In this document: positions 8,520 through 16,780 of the stretch, in pieces
Layout: every line of letters begins with the position of its first letter
How positions within the stretch are numbered: position 1 is the stretch's first letter
DNA from: Paenibacillus sp. FSL A5-0031
GTDB taxonomy: Bacteria; Bacillota; Bacilli; Paenibacillales; Paenibacillaceae
Assembly (NCBI RefSeq): GCF_001956295.1
Contig: NZ_MRTD01000001.1
Location: 558,001-622,000, forward strand
Reading direction: 5' to 3'
DNA length: 64,000 bases
Notes under the pieces: generated by a model
The model's database searches: none
Told to the model about the DNA's origin: nothing
The model's input: the letters and a program-made list of their open reading frames with translations, nothing else
Program-made: the position numbers and the translations under genes

Positions 8520-8571
8520 GCGTTGCGGGTAAAGGGAAAATCACAAAAATTATTGATATAGTCATCTCTCT

Positions 8572-8601
8572 TTGCCAACATCTCCCTAAGAAGATTATAA
8601 T
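8572..8601 (+). promoter_or_regulatory. SigA-type promoter
   Basis: TTGCCA (8572-8577), an 18-bp spacer and a perfect TATAAT (8596-8601) lie 37 bp upstream of the MOSC gene start. It probably drives the MOSC, kinase-like and ChbG genes. Confidence 0.65.
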
Positions 8602-8638
8602 AGTCAAATGAGAGATCATTATAGGAGGAACGAAGAGA

Positions 8639-9310
8639 ATGACACATCATATAGAAACAGCTAAACTTGTGTCACTAAATATAGGAATGCCGAAATCAAT
8701 AACACATGGCAGCAAAGAAGTATTAACAGGAATCTATAAGCAGCCTTCACTAGCAACCCATGCTTTGAGCACTATAGGACTTGAGGGCGATGGACAAGGC
8801 GATACGATTCATCATGGTGGACCGGACAAAGCGGTATGCGTCTATTTCGAGCAACGATACGCCTATTGGCGTGAGAAATACGAGGAGCCATTTGATTACG
8901 GAGCCTTTGGTGAAAACTTTACCCTCTCGAGCTGGACAGAAGGAGATTTGTGCATCGGCGATATAATCCAGGCAGGTGATGTGATCCTCCAAGTAAGTCA
9001 GCCAAGACAGCCGTGCTATAAGCTGGGGCTGCGGCATAAGCTGCCGGAATTGCCGGGACATGTTCAGCGTGAAGGCTACACAGGTCTTTATTTCCGCGTA
9101 CTCCAAGAGGGCCATATACAGGCAGGGATGACGTTTGAAATTAAATATAAACATCCGGCCCGTAAAACGGTTATGGAAGCTAACCGTGTCATGTACCGAG
9201 ATAAAGATGACATAAAGGGAATAAGAGAGCTGCTTGATGTGAAAGAATTGGCTGCGAGCTGGCAAGAACAGCTGGGAGCTCGCTTGACAAGGTTGCAGCT
9301 TGATCAATAA
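8639..9310 (+). CDS. MOSC-domain protein (YiiM-like)
   Basis: A 223-aa protein of the MOSC family, which handles molybdenum-cofactor-bound sulfur. Its YiiM branch detoxifies N-hydroxylated bases. Visible signatures are GDGQGDTIHHGGPDKAV, FGENFT, a GD.I pair and the conserved sulfur-carrier cysteine in QPRQPCYKLG. A C-terminal helical tail fits the YiiM 3-alpha extension. ATG with AGGAGG about 10 nt upstream. It is first in a run with two genes encoding a kinase-like protein and a deacetylase, which suggests no shared pathway. Confidence 0.85.
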   Translation: MTHHIETAKLVSLNIGMPKSITHGSKEVLTGIYKQPSLATHALSTIGLEGDGQGDTIHHGGPDKAVCVYFEQRYAYWREKYEEPFDYGAFGENFTLSSWTEGDLCIGDIIQAGDVILQVSQPRQPCYKLGLRHKLPELPGHVQREGYTGLYFRVLQEGHIQAGMTFEIKYKHPARKTVMEANRVMYRDKDDIKGIRELLDVKELAASWQEQLGARLTRLQLDQ

Positions 9311-9325
9311 GGAGGCTTGTCTGCT

Positions 9326-10360
9326 TTGACCGACACCATAGATTTTACAACGTATTTAGATGCATATGCGTTCGCCGAGCCTTGTCATATTGAGAGCCGG
9401 GAGAGCGGAATGAATAATACGACTCGAATCATTTCGTCGGGAAATAAAAAATTTGTCCTGCGCATTTACAATAACCATAAGGATATGGATATTGTAAGGC
9501 TTGAACATGAGGTACTGAACGACTTGAATAAACAGAAGCTAACCTTTAAGGTGCCGATTCCCGTTCAGAATAAACAAGGCGAAACGATTAGCGTTGCAAC
9601 AGACGGCACCTTATCGTCATTATTTCAGTTTATTGATGGTGACCGACCGACGGTTTCAAACCCAGCGCATGTTTATGCGCTAGGCGTTACAGCTGCGAGG
9701 CTTTCTAGCGCTATGAGCGGAATAAACCCAAAAGGCTTACCGCTTTATAGCCCTTATTTTATGCTGGAGAATACATATGCCTTGATGGATGAGGACGCCT
9801 TTTTTGCAATGGCGGAGCTTTCCGTAGATCTTAAAGGTAGAAAATCAAGCTTCATGGCCTTGCATGAGGAGCGCCTGAAGCTAAAAGAGGATTGTAATCA
9901 ACTGGTCGGGCTGCCGGAACAATGGATCCATGGTGATTTGGTATTTAATAATACGGTATGTCAAGGTGATGAAATCGTAGGCGTGCTGGATTTTGAATTC
10001 ACGACTGTCGATGTTAGAGCGATGGAGCTTGCTGTCATTATTGTCGATATCATAAAACCAGATGACCTAAATATAAAAGAGAAGGTGAAGCTTTTATTGC
10101 AGGGATATCAGGATACGAATCCGTTAACTCTTCATGAAATTAAGATATTGCCGATATTAATGAAATTAAGATTGCTTGATGTAGCATTGCATTTTGCCAT
10201 ACGCTTAAGAGATAATTTAGATGATGAGGAAATACTTTGCGGCATTATCGATCAGTCAGCATTTGGCTGCCGCTGGATTAATGAACATTGGGAGGATGAT
10301 TTTCATGAGTTTAGCCAAAGCACTCGGATACGGCGAGAACGAAAAACTGCTCATTATTAA
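9326..10360 (+). CDS. Phosphotransferase (APH/homoserine kinase-like)
   Basis: A protein-kinase-like small-molecule kinase of about 344 aa. The nucleotide-binding lobe has the lysine in KKFVLRIYN. The Brenner motif is WIHGDLVFNN (catalytic Asp) and the metal Asp is in GVLDFEF. These are shared by aminoglycoside phosphotransferases, homoserine kinase II and fructosamine kinases. Substrate is unclear. The TTG at 9326 is preferred over the TTG at 9317, because AGGAGG (9310-9315) lies only 1 nt before 9317 but 10 nt before 9326. Its last 56 nt overlap the next gene. Confidence 0.8.
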   Translation: MTDTIDFTTYLDAYAFAEPCHIESRESGMNNTTRIISSGNKKFVLRIYNNHKDMDIVRLEHEVLNDLNKQKLTFKVPIPVQNKQGETISVATDGTLSSLFQFIDGDRPTVSNPAHVYALGVTAARLSSAMSGINPKGLPLYSPYFMLENTYALMDEDAFFAMAELSVDLKGRKSSFMALHEERLKLKEDCNQLVGLPEQWIHGDLVFNNTVCQGDEIVGVLDFEFTTVDVRAMELAVIIVDIIKPDDLNIKEKVKLLLQGYQDTNPLTLHEIKILPILMKLRLLDVALHFAIRLRDNLDDEEILCGIIDQSAFGCRWINEHWEDDFHEFSQSTRIRRERKTAHY

Positions 10361-11228
10361 CGCAGATGACTATGGAGTATGCCATTCGGTAAATGTCGGC
10401 ATTCAGCAGCTGCTGCTAGAACAAACGGTGAGCTCGGCGACGATTATGATGCCTTGCGGCTGGGCGAGGGAAGCAGCACTATGGAGTGCAAGGCATCCGC
10501 AAATCGATGTGGGTGTCCATTTCACATTTACTAGCGAATGGGATATGTACCGCTGGGGTCCAGTCAACCGCAAAGGAAGCACAAGTTCGCTTGTCACCCA
10601 TGAAAATTATTTCCCGAAGGACAGTAAAACCTTTGAGCTGCAAGCTGATCCAGAGCAAGTAAAAGAAGAACTTATCGCACAAATTGAAATGGCTTTAGCT
10701 ATGGGGATGAAACCATCGCATGCGGACAATCACATGGGAAGCTTGTATGGGTTAGCAACCGGCAGAAATTTCTTATCTATCGTTCTGGATGTATGCGCTT
10801 CCTATGGCCTGCCTTTCCGTTTGCCGCGTAATTTAAGGCAAAATATTGGTCAAGTGGCTTCTCCTGAGCTGGAAGAGCAAGCCAAACAGCTCGGAATGCT
10901 GGCGGATTCGAAGGGTGTTGTTATCCTTGATTATTTAATCGGCTTGCCGTTCCACTTGGAGGAGGGTGAAACATTTGATTCTCTAAAGGCAAGCATGCAG
11001 CAGGTACTTGAGGGTCTGCAACCAGGCGTTTCTGAAATTATTATACATCCGTCTCTTGTAACCGATGAGCTGAATGCTTTTCACATGCAGCCTCTAAAGC
11101 GGGGAATGGAGTTCGAATTATTCCGTGATGCTGAGATCAAGAATACGTTGCAAAAAGAAAACATCCGAATGATTCGCTGGAGTGAACTGCAAAAACTGCA
11201 GCGTGCTCGAACAGGCTTTACAACCTAA
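10305..11228 (+). CDS. ChbG/YdjC-family carbohydrate deacetylase
   Basis: A 307-aa metal-dependent deacetylase acting on acetylated sugars such as chito-oligosaccharides. Motifs are NADDYG (metal Asp pair) near residue 18, the HADNHMGSLYG segment with metal histidines, and a terminal EIIIHPS. The ATG at 10305 is chosen because GGGAGGATG lies just upstream. A longer frame from 10221 would add 28 codons without a ribosome-binding site. It starts inside the 3' end of the kinase-like gene, implying coupled translation. Confidence 0.85.
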   Translation: MSLAKALGYGENEKLLIINADDYGVCHSVNVGIQQLLLEQTVSSATIMMPCGWAREAALWSARHPQIDVGVHFTFTSEWDMYRWGPVNRKGSTSSLVTHENYFPKDSKTFELQADPEQVKEELIAQIEMALAMGMKPSHADNHMGSLYGLATGRNFLSIVLDVCASYGLPFRLPRNLRQNIGQVASPELEEQAKQLGMLADSKGVVILDYLIGLPFHLEEGETFDSLKASMQQVLEGLQPGVSEIIIHPSLVTDELNAFHMQPLKRGMEFELFRDAEIKNTLQKENIRMIRWSELQKLQRARTGFTT

Positions 11229-11243
11229 CGAAGGAGTTGACTT

Positions 11244-12203
11244 ATGTCTATTGAAGCGATAAAACAACTAGCCGAACAATTGAAATCTAATATTGGACGC
11301 GTCATCGTAGGCAAAGAGGAAGTTGTAGAACTAATGCTCATCGGGCTCCTTACATCAGGGCATGTGCTGCTTGAGGATGTGCCAGGAACAGGAAAGACCT
11401 TGCTCGCTAAATCTATGGCCAAATCATTGGCTTTATCTTTCCGGCGAATTCAATTTACACCCGATTTGCTTCCATCGGATCTAAGCGGCATTCATTTCTA
11501 TAATCAAAAAATAAGCGAGTTTGAATTCAGAGCTGGTCCATTGTTTACTCATTTACTGTTAGCAGATGAGATTAATCGTGCGACGCCTCGTACCCAGTCG
11601 AGTTTGCTCGAATGTATGGAAGAGCGTCAAATCAGCATCGACGGTGAAACCAAATATTTGGAACGTCCATTTATGGTTATTGCTACACAAAATCCAGTGG
11701 AGCATCAAGGAACGTTTCCACTTCCGGAAGCCCAGCTCGATCGTTTTTTATTCAAAATTAAGATGGGTTATCCGACGACTGAAGAAGGTTTGCAGCTATT
11801 AAAACGGTTTAAAGATCATGATCCGCTTGCGGAGCTTGAGCCAGTTGCAGGAATAGATGTCATTCAGAAGGCACAGCAAGCCTATTCAGCGGTGAAAGTG
11901 AACGATGACATCCTCCAGTATTTGTTGCAAATCGTGGAGAATACACGAAGGCGTGAGGAGGTTTCTGTTGGTGTCAGTCCGCGAGGCAGTCAAGCGCTGC
12001 TCCGCGCTTCCCAGGTACATGCCATTTTGCGAGGACGTGATTTCGTTACGCCTGATGATATAAAGGCAATGGCGAAGCCGGTCTTGTCCCACCGACTAGC
12101 CATTCGCGGCATGCATCGTACGGCAAATCAGGCGGAATCCATTATTGATGACATTATTCGTTTGACGGCCGTGCCTGCTGAAGCAGGCGTAACGGCTCGT
12201 TAG
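11244..12203 (+). CDS. MoxR-family AAA+ ATPase
   Basis: A 319-aa MoxR proper-type ATPase: Walker A VPGTGKT near residues 46-52, Walker B LLLADEINRA, sensor 1 VIATQNPVE, the arginine in QLDRFLF and the C-terminal lid. MoxR proteins act as chaperones that remodel or activate partners with VWA or related domains. RBS GAAGGAG with ATG 9 nt later. It is first of three genes (MoxR, DUF58, DUF4129) corresponding to B. subtilis yeaC-yeaD and associates. Confidence 0.9.
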   Translation: MSIEAIKQLAEQLKSNIGRVIVGKEEVVELMLIGLLTSGHVLLEDVPGTGKTLLAKSMAKSLALSFRRIQFTPDLLPSDLSGIHFYNQKISEFEFRAGPLFTHLLLADEINRATPRTQSSLLECMEERQISIDGETKYLERPFMVIATQNPVEHQGTFPLPEAQLDRFLFKIKMGYPTTEEGLQLLKRFKDHDPLAELEPVAGIDVIQKAQQAYSAVKVNDDILQYLLQIVENTRRREEVSVGVSPRGSQALLRASQVHAILRGRDFVTPDDIKAMAKPVLSHRLAIRGMHRTANQAESIIDDIIRLTAVPAEAGVTAR

Positions 12204-12211
12204 GCAGCCTG

Positions 12212-13354
12212 ATGATTTTATTTTGGTTTATATTAGCTGCAATCGTCATTTTGTCACTACAGGGCAAAATATTTCAAAAGCTCGTATTGCGCCGTATCCA
12301 ATATGAACGGCGTTTTACGAGCAAAACATGCTATAGCGGCGAGCAGGTTGAGATGATAGAAGAGATGGCCAACGCCAAATGGCTGCCGGTGCCTTGGCTG
12401 CGCGTGGAATCACAGCTCTCCACTCATCTTCATTTTCAACAGCTTGATAATTTTTCTGTGAGCAGCGGGCAGCTTTATCAGAACCATAAGAGCTTCTTCA
12501 GTCTATCGCCGTATACAAAAATTACGCGCACACACCGCATCACTTGTGCAAAGCGAGGCTGGTACAAGCTTCAAACGGTCACGTTAACGGGCGGTGATCC
12601 GCTTGGTTTAACCCATTCGTCCGCTCAAATTGCACTTCAAGGGGAACTGCTTGTTTATCCAAAGCCTGCCGAGGTGCCCATTCATGAGCTGCCTTATCAC
12701 AGCTGGCAGGGTGATCAATCGATTCGTCGCTGGATCATCAACGATCCATTCATTATTGCAGGCGTTCGTGATTATCAAGCTGGCGATACGTATAAGCAAA
12801 TCAATTGGAAAGCTACTGCAAAAACAGGAAGCCTTCAAGTCCATCAGTATGATTTTACCGCGGACCGCAGACTGATGATTTATTTGAATGTGGACGATGT
12901 AGAGGGCATGTGGCGAAGCGTAACTGATTTATCGTTAATCGAGCTAGGCATTGAATGGGCAGCAGGGGCGGCTGAAGCTGTCATTCAGCAGGGCATGGAA
13001 GTTGGTTTTGCATCCAATATGCCTTTGACCGGCATGATGGAAAGCGTTCACATTGAACCTAGAGGCGGGCATGAGCATTTAATCGTTATTTTAGAGGAAA
13101 TGGCGAAGCTCGATATTGAACGCACAGAGCTGTTTCATCATTTGTTGGAACGCGAAGCAAGAAGCGGCTTCAGTGAACGAGATGTGCTAATGATTACGGC
13201 TTATTGGAACGAAGAACTGGAAAAACAAGCTGAACAGCTTCGCTACAACGGCAATGCAGTCGCAGTTTGGATGCTGACAGATAAAGCTAAGCCCACGATT
13301 AGTGATGATGGACAAGCGATATCAGGTCGCGGCAGAGAAGAGGTGACCGCGTGA
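12212..13354 (+). CDS. DUF58-domain membrane protein
   Basis: A 380-aa protein with an N-terminal hydrophobic helix and the DUF58 signature VRDYQAGDTYKQINWKATAKTG, followed by a VWA-like fold (residues 200-350) lacking a canonical MIDAS. DUF58 proteins are the usual partners of MoxR ATPases. The gene begins 8 nt after the MoxR stop. Its stop overlaps the GTG of the next gene. Confidence 0.85.
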   Translation: MILFWFILAAIVILSLQGKIFQKLVLRRIQYERRFTSKTCYSGEQVEMIEEMANAKWLPVPWLRVESQLSTHLHFQQLDNFSVSSGQLYQNHKSFFSLSPYTKITRTHRITCAKRGWYKLQTVTLTGGDPLGLTHSSAQIALQGELLVYPKPAEVPIHELPYHSWQGDQSIRRWIINDPFIIAGVRDYQAGDTYKQINWKATAKTGSLQVHQYDFTADRRLMIYLNVDDVEGMWRSVTDLSLIELGIEWAAGAAEAVIQQGMEVGFASNMPLTGMMESVHIEPRGGHEHLIVILEEMAKLDIERTELFHHLLEREARSGFSERDVLMITAYWNEELEKQAEQLRYNGNAVAVWMLTDKAKPTISDDGQAISGRGREEVTA

Positions 13355-14694
13355 ATGAGCCACAGAAGCGATCTTTTCCTTTAAACCCCTTAGGTCAAGG
13401 TTTTATTGAACTGCTCTTTTATTTGCCCGTATTTATAGCGATAGCTGTTTACTTGCTGCCTGCTAGAGCCTTGTGGCCATGGATAGCAACGATTCCTCTC
13501 TGTTACTGGGCGGCATCGCTAATCCTCGGAAAATATCCAAGATTACGATACGGCGTGAAGCTTCTTCTAGCTATCGCTATTGGGGCGTTGCATAGTGGTT
13601 TGTTCATTATCGCATGGGTAGGCAATGTGGATATCGTTCCTATGGTTGTATGCGGACTTGCTGCAGCTATAGCAGCGATGAAGGGCATGTCAGCGCAATT
13701 GCGCGGATGGTTCAACTCATTTCCCAACACACAGATGCTGATTGGTGTTCTCCTTTATGTAGCTGTGCAGCCGTTAAAAATAATTGCGTTAAAAAAACTG
13801 ATGGAATACAACGGTGTTTTAAGCGTTTGCGGAATTGCTGCTGTCATTTTATTTTTCTTTTTTGCAAATGAGCGGCATTTGAACAGTGAAACCGTAGATT
13901 CAGGGAAAACGTCAGCTACTCTTGCTTTCAAACGCCAAAATCGTCTATTAATTATTGTAATCGTCAGCATCATTAGCATTCTTGCTCTTTTCCGCCAAAT
14001 TCAGAAGATGATTGAGAGCTTCTTTCATTCGATCATTGAGCGAATAATGAATTGGCTAAACCGGTCAAGGGAGCAAACAACGGTCGAAGAACCGCCTATT
14101 GATTCTTCAACACCTGAGATGCCTTTGGAGGAAACGAAGCCGCCTTCTGATTGGATGCTGCTACTCGAGCAAATTGCGAAAATTATCGGCATCGTGTTAG
14201 TCATCATCATTATCTGTATTCTGTTCTATTTTATTGCTAGAAAGGTAATGCAATGGGTGAAGCTGCTTGCTGCTAAATTGCAGGAAAGAGGAGCAGATAG
14301 CCGCAATAACGGGGTTGGTTTTACAGACGAAGTTGAAAGCTTAATGACATTAACTAAATGGCGAGAGCAAATGGGCAATAAACTGAAGCAGCTGCTGCCA
14401 AAGAAGCGCTCCTTTGCTCAGGAATGGAATGAGCTGCGAACAAATACAGAAAAAATCAGGTTTTTATATGCTCGCTTATTGAGAAGCAGCGCCGAACAGG
14501 GGTATACGGTCAAAGAACATATGACTCCGCGCGAAACGTCAGAAGACCTGAATACATGGCAGGCTGGCAAGCTCGACAATATGCCTCGATTTATTGAGTT
14601 GTACGAAGAAGCAAGGTATGGCGATAAACAGCCAGATGACCAACAAATCAACGCTCTTAAAAACCAGTTCGAAAAAAAAGGGAATCAAGCTTAA
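13351..14694 (+). CDS. DUF4129-type membrane protein
   Basis: A 447-aa membrane protein with about seven hydrophobic segments. It has an acidic/proline-rich extracytoplasmic linker near 240-265, another transmembrane helix and a C-terminal cytoplasmic DUF4129-like region (MTPRETSEDL, FIELYEEARYG). In related operons this C-terminal region is usually fused to a transglutaminase domain (TgpA/YebA). No Cys-His-Asp transglutaminase core is visible here. It starts at a GTG overlapping the DUF58 stop. Confidence 0.75.
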   Translation: MNEPQKRSFPLNPLGQGFIELLFYLPVFIAIAVYLLPARALWPWIATIPLCYWAASLILGKYPRLRYGVKLLLAIAIGALHSGLFIIAWVGNVDIVPMVVCGLAAAIAAMKGMSAQLRGWFNSFPNTQMLIGVLLYVAVQPLKIIALKKLMEYNGVLSVCGIAAVILFFFFANERHLNSETVDSGKTSATLAFKRQNRLLIIVIVSIISILALFRQIQKMIESFFHSIIERIMNWLNRSREQTTVEEPPIDSSTPEMPLEETKPPSDWMLLLEQIAKIIGIVLVIIIICILFYFIARKVMQWVKLLAAKLQERGADSRNNGVGFTDEVESLMTLTKWREQMGNKLKQLLPKKRSFAQEWNELRTNTEKIRFLYARLLRSSAEQGYTVKEHMTPRETSEDLNTWQAGKLDNMPRFIELYEEARYGDKQPDDQQINALKNQFEKKGNQA

Positions 14695-14714
14695 CAAGCT
14701 GATTCCCTTTTTTT
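14680..14714. terminator. Bidirectional terminator overlapping a stop codon
   Basis: GGGAATCAAGCTT pairs with AAGCTGATTCCC (one bulge), with seven T residues after it and an A-run before it. The stop codon of the DUF4129 gene lies in the loop. It also serves the convergent ypdA. Confidence 0.85.
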
Positions 14715-14743
14715 GGTGTATGATTCAAAACATAACCATATAA

Positions 14744-15718
14744 TCATTTGAGGCTTAAAATATGTTCGGCAATTTTATGGCCATGATACCGTCCTGATTC
14801 GATGAAAATTTCATTTGCTTCATGTCTGGAGGCTACGACACCTGCGAGATAAATGCCTGGAACATTCGTTTCCATCGTATCTTCGTTGAAGGTTGGATAC
14901 CCTTCTTCCTCAATCGTAACGCCGCTTGTGTTAAGGAAGTTTCGATCGGGATGGAAGCCGGTCAATGCTAATACAAAATCATTTTCCAAACGGATCTCGC
15001 CTTCAGGTCCTAGGACAGTGATGTCATTGTTTTCGATAGAGGTTACAGTTGACTGAAACAGCATGCGAATAGAGCCTTTCGTTACTTTGCTCTGGAAGCC
15101 TGGCTTAACCCAAGGCTTAATGCTGGTGGAATAATCATTTCCGCGATAGACGACCGTTACCTCTGCACCGACCCGCTCTAGCTCTAATGCCGCATCGATT
15201 GCGGAGTTGCTGCCGCCAATAATCGCAACTTTCATGCCAACGTAGGGATGCGATTCCCGGAAGAAATGACTAACCTTATCGAGCAGCTCACCGGGAATGC
15301 CCAGCTCATTCGGATGATCAAAATAACCTGTAGCGATGATGACATACTTGCTTTGGTATGTGCGCTTCTCGCCAAAACGATCTTCTCCATGCAAAATAAA
15401 CTGTCCATTCTCAGGCGTAATCTTATTTATCATTTCATAGGCTTGCACACGAACGTTTTTGCGCTGAGCGGCTGTTCTATAATAATTAAGTGCTTCCAGT
15501 CTAGAAGGCTTATCGTTAGCCGTTGTGAATGGTATATCGCCGATTTCAAGATTTTCTGGACTGCTGAAAAATTGCATATAAGTGGGATATTGCGAGATTG
15601 AATGTACAATGTTGCGTTTCTCTATCACAAGTGGCTGGAGACCAATCCGTTCGAGTTCAATCGCTGCTGCCAAGCCGCACGGACCGCCTCCAATGATGAT
15701 GGCTTTTTCTTTTTGCAT
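14744..15718 (-). CDS. ypdA: YpdA-family bacillithiol disulfide reductase
   Basis: A 324-aa FAD/NAD(P)H flavoprotein. The FAD-binding motif is IIGGGPCGLAAA (residues 8-19) with the YpdA-specific Cys14. A second Rossmann motif, IIGGSNSAIDAALE, binds NADPH, and the terminal FAD segment GIYLAGVV is present. There is no CxxC thioredoxin-reductase pair, which fits YpdA. It reduces bacillithiol disulfide in the thiol redox system of Bacillota. Minus-strand ATG with a GGAGGGAAAT ribosome-binding site. Confidence 0.9.
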   Translation of the reverse strand: MQKEKAIIIGGGPCGLAAAIELERIGLQPLVIEKRNIVHSISQYPTYMQFFSSPENLEIGDIPFTTANDKPSRLEALNYYRTAAQRKNVRVQAYEMINKITPENGQFILHGEDRFGEKRTYQSKYVIIATGYFDHPNELGIPGELLDKVSHFFRESHPYVGMKVAIIGGSNSAIDAALELERVGAEVTVVYRGNDYSTSIKPWVKPGFQSKVTKGSIRMLFQSTVTSIENNDITVLGPEGEIRLENDFVLALTGFHPDRNFLNTSGVTIEEEGYPTFNEDTMETNVPGIYLAGVVASRHEANEIFIESGRYHGHKIAEHILSLK

Positions 15719-15925
15719 TCGTATTTCCCTCCTATACTATAACGAAGCTATATAAATTCTAATATAACGATCATTTTACTGCGAGGCGTACATATTGTGC
15801 AAATCTGGATTTATGGCTCTCGTGTACATGCAGTATATTATTGTATAATAATGTGTAACCATTCTTATTTGTATACCGATTCTATGAAACTAGCTTTATT
15901 TCACAAAATGATAGGAGGAGATCAC

Positions 15926-16468
15926 ATGCGGCGACGTTTTGTAATAGAGGCAGTACTGGTGGCAACGTATGGACATCTTCTTGTACCGAGTCGTCCAATT
16001 GATTTTGTCGTTCCTTATTCATCCATAGCTGAGCTGTATGAAATGAGAGACGGTGTTGAACCTGTCATGGATGATCCAGATGATGATGGGCATGTAAAAA
16101 CCAAAATAAATGAACTTATTGCTTTTTTTGAGGATGCTCTTAATCGCAAAAAAATTGAAAAGGCCATGCAAGTGCCTTGGCGAGAAAGCTCTCCGCTCAT
16201 TCTAAATGATACGATTCATTTTACGGTCGTGCATGCTGTCGATAATGCCCATTATGGCGAGATGTTCGATCCGATTGAAACGGAATTGCTGTTAACAGGG
16301 CTGAAGCTGCAAGTCCCATTGCTGTCGGATCAGTTTGAGTTCCAAGATAAGCTGATAGAAGCAGAGGTCCCTGTACAAATTTACGATATTGAGGATTTTG
16401 AGTTTGCGGTAGAGGAAGGCATCTCCTCAAGCGACTTTGATTTGCCGAATGAGTCGGACAGGTTTTAA
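15926..16468 (+). CDS. Conserved hypothetical protein
   Basis: A 180-aa soluble acidic protein with no family I can name. The N-terminal stretch RRFVIEAVLVATYGHLL is hydrophobic but is not a signal peptide. A LILNDTIHFTVVHAVD core and an acidic C-terminus follow. The ATG at 15926 is chosen because AGGAGGAG ends 5-6 nt before it. The longer frame from 15797 lacks a ribosome-binding site. It is divergent from ypdA and the BmrB-like unit follows. Confidence 0.6.
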   Translation: MRRRFVIEAVLVATYGHLLVPSRPIDFVVPYSSIAELYEMRDGVEPVMDDPDDDGHVKTKINELIAFFEDALNRKKIEKAMQVPWRESSPLILNDTIHFTVVHAVDNAHYGEMFDPIETELLLTGLKLQVPLLSDQFEFQDKLIEAEVPVQIYDIEDFEFAVEEGISSSDFDLPNESDRF

Positions 16469-16573
16469 ATCTTTTTTTTGTAAAAACCTCTTGCGCAAAG
16501 GCAGAAACAGGTGTTAATATTTGGATGGGTTAGGAAAATATGATCAAATGGATACGAAAAGGGGGGCTCACGA

Positions 16574-16696
16574 ATGTTTTTCAATCAGATTGGAATGAAT
16601 GTCGAAGGCGCGCAGTTTAGCATGAATTTCCATCTTGTTGTTCAAACATGCCGATCGGGCTGCCTTCGTTCATTGGTGTCAACGCAGCTTTTTTGA
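16574..16696 (+). CDS. 40-codon leader peptide (BmrB-like) of the ABC exporter operon
   Basis: A short ORF with a strong ribosome-binding site (AAAAGGGGGG, 16557-16566) and an ATG about 8 nt later. It ends 22 nt before a terminator hairpin that precedes two multidrug-type ABC genes. In B. subtilis the bmrB leader ORF occupies this position and controls bmrCD by ribosome-mediated attenuation. Codons 27-32 contain the 5' arm of an alternative antiterminator helix. I infer the same mechanism; sequence identity to BmrB was not tested. Confidence 0.7.
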   Translation: MFFNQIGMNVEGAQFSMNFHLVVQTCRSGCLRSLVSTQLF

Positions 16697-16753
16697 CCGT
16701 TGCACGCTATTATACGAAGATCTCAAGCCGATGATGGCTTGAGGTCTTTTTTT
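16654..16753 (+). promoter_or_regulatory. Transcription attenuator (terminator/antiterminator switch)
   Basis: Terminator: CTCAAGCC (16722-16729) with GGCTTGAG (16736-16743), then a T-run at 16746-16753. Alternative: ATCG(g)GCT and CTTCG at 16654-16668, inside the leader ORF, pair with CGAAG (16715-16719) and AGCCGAT (16726-16732). That consumes the 5' arm of the terminator. The two structures are mutually exclusive. Confidence 0.7.
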
Positions 16754-16780
16754 GTTTCCTATAGGGGAAGGGGCAATCCA

